A stretch of 64,000 nt of DNA from Nautilus pompilius (lineage: Eukaryota > Mollusca > Cephalopoda > Nautilida > Nautilidae), in contig JACATO010000631.1 in the NCBI GenBank assembly GCA_018389105.1, positions 248,001 through 312,000 on the forward strand, given 5' to 3'. A program made the position numbers and the translations under genes. Within the stretch, counting starts at the first letter, position 1. Each line of letters begins with the position of its first letter. The notes under the pieces are model-generated. The model was not told where the DNA came from and did no database searches. It saw nothing but the letters and a program-made list of their open reading frames with translations. Of this stretch, positions 61,610 through 64,000 are shown piece by piece.

Positions 61610-62586
61610 ATGGTGCGTAAGCGGTACGATCGCACGGTGGTGAAGAAGTGCTCGGAGTGCGAGCGACAGGTAAGGGTTCCCTTTATGGTGCGCGCGATGT
61701 CTGTCTCTCTCCCCCGGGGGGGCAGGCAGGAAGGACTCGTTGTTACTAACTCGCACGTACCCTAACCCCCCGTCTTGTTTTTGTACCCAGCCCGGCCCCC
61801 ACCCGGGCCCCCTGGACTCGAAGTCGCACTTGCGGAATGTTGCGAGTAAATCCGGATCGGGGGGGAGGGGAAGGGGAACGAACCCCACTCTCTCTCCCCC
61901 CCCCTCCAACCCCGAACTATTTCCTGTGTCACCGCTAACAATCAACATCTGCGCGCGCGCGTGACTTTCCTCGAATTTTAAATCGGCTCGTCGCGCGCTC
62001 TCCCTTATTTTAATTTTAATTTTTTTAAAATTTTTTTTTTTAAAAAAAAAACAACAAAAACAGAAGAGAAGCCAAACTTCGATCTCGCCCCCCCCCCCCC
62101 GGTCCGTATCGATTCGATCGGTTTCTGAGGCGGCGGGATGAAGAACGGAACAACAGAGGGGAGGGGCGGACATTTTCAGAAAATGGGTGAAACTGAATTT
62201 CAAAAATAATAATTATGTAAATTGTAATTTAAAAAAAATAATAAATAAATAAAAGGGTCCTGCGCGTGCTCCGGCTTCTCCCTAAAGTTGAGGGGCATCG
62301 TTTATCTTTGTCTTCCTGATTACGGCACGAAGACGTTGGTTGCTGGCCTTTAACGAGCAGCACGTTCTCTGCCCTCCTCATCCACCTGCAAACGTGAACC
62401 CCCGATCTCACCCGTCTATACCGGCGTGTCGGATAATTAACCCTTTAAATACCACTGTCGGTATTAGTAACTACTGTTTACCAGGTCTCTCTCTCTCTCT
62501 CATTGATTTTCTTCTTTTTTTAAAAAAAAACAACATAAACAAAAAACTCTTGTCGATTGTTTTATTCCATATTTAATTACTGTAAG

Positions 62587-62621
<35 letters not shown>

Positions 62622-63850
62622 TCACAATTATTTTAAGGATATCCGACAGATGAAATCCGTCAGCTTCACAAATGTTATACGTTCTTTATTCTTGGAAAGT
62701 TTCACGTGTAGCTAAAATAAAACAAAACAAACTTTTTTTTGTGGGTATTTATGGCTAAGCTTCCTCCAGCTCCCTGACACCCGGAGGGAGGCTAACAAAC
62801 GTAGGAATACAAGGATTTTTTGTTGTTTGTTTAGATATAAAATAATCAACAAAATTTTCTGAATTCGGGACAATTTTTTTTTTTTTTTTTAAATTTCAAA
62901 TAATTATCTCCCATGGCTGGTTTTATTAAACTTGATTATCTCCCTTAGATATTGCTATCCTTTTTACACCACCATATATACACTCTTGTATTCAGGTACT
63001 ATAAAATTAATGGCTTTCTTAAATGTTGGAAAACTGCATTGATAGGTACATAACTTCCACCTTTCTTGATGGATTTTCTTTGCATGCTACTGGTAAGTTT
63101 CTGAAGTCTCCAGAAAATTTGCCAAGAAAGTATATAATCATCTCAAGCTGGTGAATTCGTTTCTAATATCTTTTTTCTTTATAGCACAAAATAATATTGT
63201 CTTAGCAAACTACTTTGTACTTAATTAAATTAAAATTTTCTCCAGGCAGCTAATCTATAATACTTGTTATAGTTATGTAACTCTGACCACTTTACTGTGT
63301 CTGAGATGTTCAGAGGTGCATACTAATTTCTTGGAGCTCAAATGTGCTTCGCTCCAAAATCTTTTGAAGATTTTAACTAAGATACTTAATCAACTTTTCT
63401 TTTATCATCCTTTTTAACTGTTTAAAATTATTTTAAAATCTGCGTTTTAAAAAGTAATAATTGTTTTATAAGGCATCATCAAAGTAAATATGATTCTATG
63501 ATTCTGGAATTTATGAGAAAATGATGATAGCAGTTTGGATTTCAGGACTCTTCATTTGACAAAGGAGTAATATTTAATTTGGTTTATAATAATTAAAGGT
63601 CCAAATTGTAATAAGAAAGAGAGAAAAAAGAAGTGAAGTGAAGAGAGATGATCAGCCAGAGATCACTTTCAAGGGGCATACGGGTTGTTTTCAGATTTTG
63701 TCACATTACAAAAGAAATGCTACAGTGAGGTGTAGTGGACTTATTGCTTTCATTTTATTTCATAGGTACCAGTGGCTTGCAAATTTTGCACTTGTGGACA
63801 TCAGTTTGCACCAAAGAACAAGATACCACAAAAGACAGAAGATAGCAAAG
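61610..63850 (+). CDS. UPF0547 family protein (C16orf87-like), first two coding exons; 3' end missing
   Basis: The start codon at 61610 opens a 20-codon exon (61610-61669) ending in a consensus GTAAGG donor. The second exon, 63766-63850, follows a CATAG acceptor in phase 0. Together they read MVRKRYDRTVVKKCSECERQ joined to VPVACKFCTCGHQFAPKN and continue to EDSKG. This matches the N-terminus of human C16orf87 (CPECDQQVPVACKSCPCGY). It is a small zinc ribbon with C14-x2-C17 and C25-x2-C28, plus C30. The function of the family is not established. The exon 2 donor (GTTACT) is weak, so its end is less certain. The rest of the gene, a charged C-terminal region of about 100 residues in relatives, lies beyond 64000. 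The start lies in a CpG-rich promoter region. Confidence 0.88.
61670..63765. other. First intron of the UPF0547 gene
   Basis: The GC-rich first 500 bases grade into AT-rich DNA after about 62200. A 211-residue minus-strand frame (61568-62203) crosses this change but is a low-complexity by-product: it includes homopolymer-coded runs and no domain, and it overlaps the promoter and exon 1 on the other strand. Confidence 0.55.
62587..62622. repeat. Microsatellite (TAA)n
   Basis: About twelve TAA units in the first intron of the UPF0547 gene. Confidence 0.95.
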
Positions 63851-64000
63851 GTTACTTAATTTCTTAATTTGCTATATTACATCACACCGCTGTTTTAATT
63901 CTCTCTCTCCTCTCATTTGTTAAGATCCTCAAACTTGCAGTGTGTCATTGTCATTAAAGAACAGTCTTATCCATTTAGCCTGGTAACTGCAATAAAAAAT

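Larger units (their letters stand above)
56400..62200. promoter_or_regulatory. CpG-rich block between divergent GNPDA and UPF0547 genes
   Basis: Base composition switches from AT-rich to GC- and CpG-rich at about 56.4 kb and back at about 62.2 kb, with AT-rich interruptions near 57.8-58.2 and 60.1-60.3 kb. The block contains the start of the UPF0547 gene (61610). It may also hold the non-coding first exon of GNPDA: a minus-strand donor GTAAGT at 56738-56733 would end such an exon at 56739. Many short open frames here overlap on both strands, as expected for GC-rich DNA with few stop codons, and none shows a recognisable domain. At over 5 kb it is longer than a normal promoter CpG island, so part of it is probably repeat-derived. 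Confidence 0.45.

Noticed and set aside
56700..61700. Ribosomal RNA gene or bacterial contamination in the GC-rich block
   Set aside because: No conserved rRNA segment is visible, and no bacterial gene with a continuous long frame and ribosome-binding site is present; the block also contains animal-type microsatellites and a true exon of the UPF0547 gene.
61568..62203. 211-residue minus-strand open frame
   Set aside because: It is the longest frame in the window but lies antisense to the UPF0547 promoter and exon 1, contains runs coded by homopolymer tracts (poly-A/T, poly-C), and shows no domain.

Overview
This window is animal nuclear DNA: AT-rich, with long introns, consensus GT-AG splice sites, many transposon relics and microsatellites, and no prokaryotic-style operon. 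The protein sequences and the mix of mariner, Tc1, Tigger, LINE and tRNA-derived SINE relics fit an invertebrate, most likely a mollusc or other lophotrochozoan. That placement is inference. I found no tRNA or rRNA gene, no CRISPR array and no candidate for a new multi-gene system.

Four protein genes can be rebuilt exon by exon. (1) 957-20956, minus strand: PLRG1, the WD40 subunit of the Prp19/CDC5L spliceosome complex. Fourteen coding exons are present and only the short last exon is missing, off the left edge. (2) 24040-47967, plus strand: MCMDC2, a meiotic MCM-like protein. All 21 coding exons are present (676 residues), including an 18-base microexon. (3) 49303-52628, minus strand: glucosamine-6-phosphate deaminase (GNPDA), five coding exons, 277 residues, with active-site residues at the same numbers as in bacterial NagB. 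(4) From 61610, plus strand: the first two coding exons of a UPF0547 (C16orf87-like) zinc-ribbon protein, cut by the right edge.

The layout alternates. PLRG1 and MCMDC2 diverge from a CpG-containing region at about 21.0-21.6 kb. MCMDC2 and GNPDA converge at 48-49 kb. GNPDA and the UPF0547 gene diverge across a CpG-rich block at about 56.4-62.2 kb. The genes serve unrelated housekeeping or meiotic roles (splicing, recombination, amino-sugar catabolism, unknown).

Most remaining recognisable sequence is mobile-element debris inside introns: a mariner copy with both terminal inverted repeats and TA target sites (3500-4792), a Tigger/pogo relic (about 14.2-15.0 kb), three Tc1-like relics (19.4-20.4, 27.4-28.3 and 53.7-54.8 kb), a second mariner with a deletion and a mutated catalytic residue (24.4-25.3 kb), a roughly 3 kb LINE antisense to MCMDC2 (31.3-34.5 kb), a LINE 3' fragment (22.6-23.4 kb), SINE-like pieces, and a seven-copy 98-bp tandem array (21761-22446) beside the PLRG1/MCMDC2 promoter.
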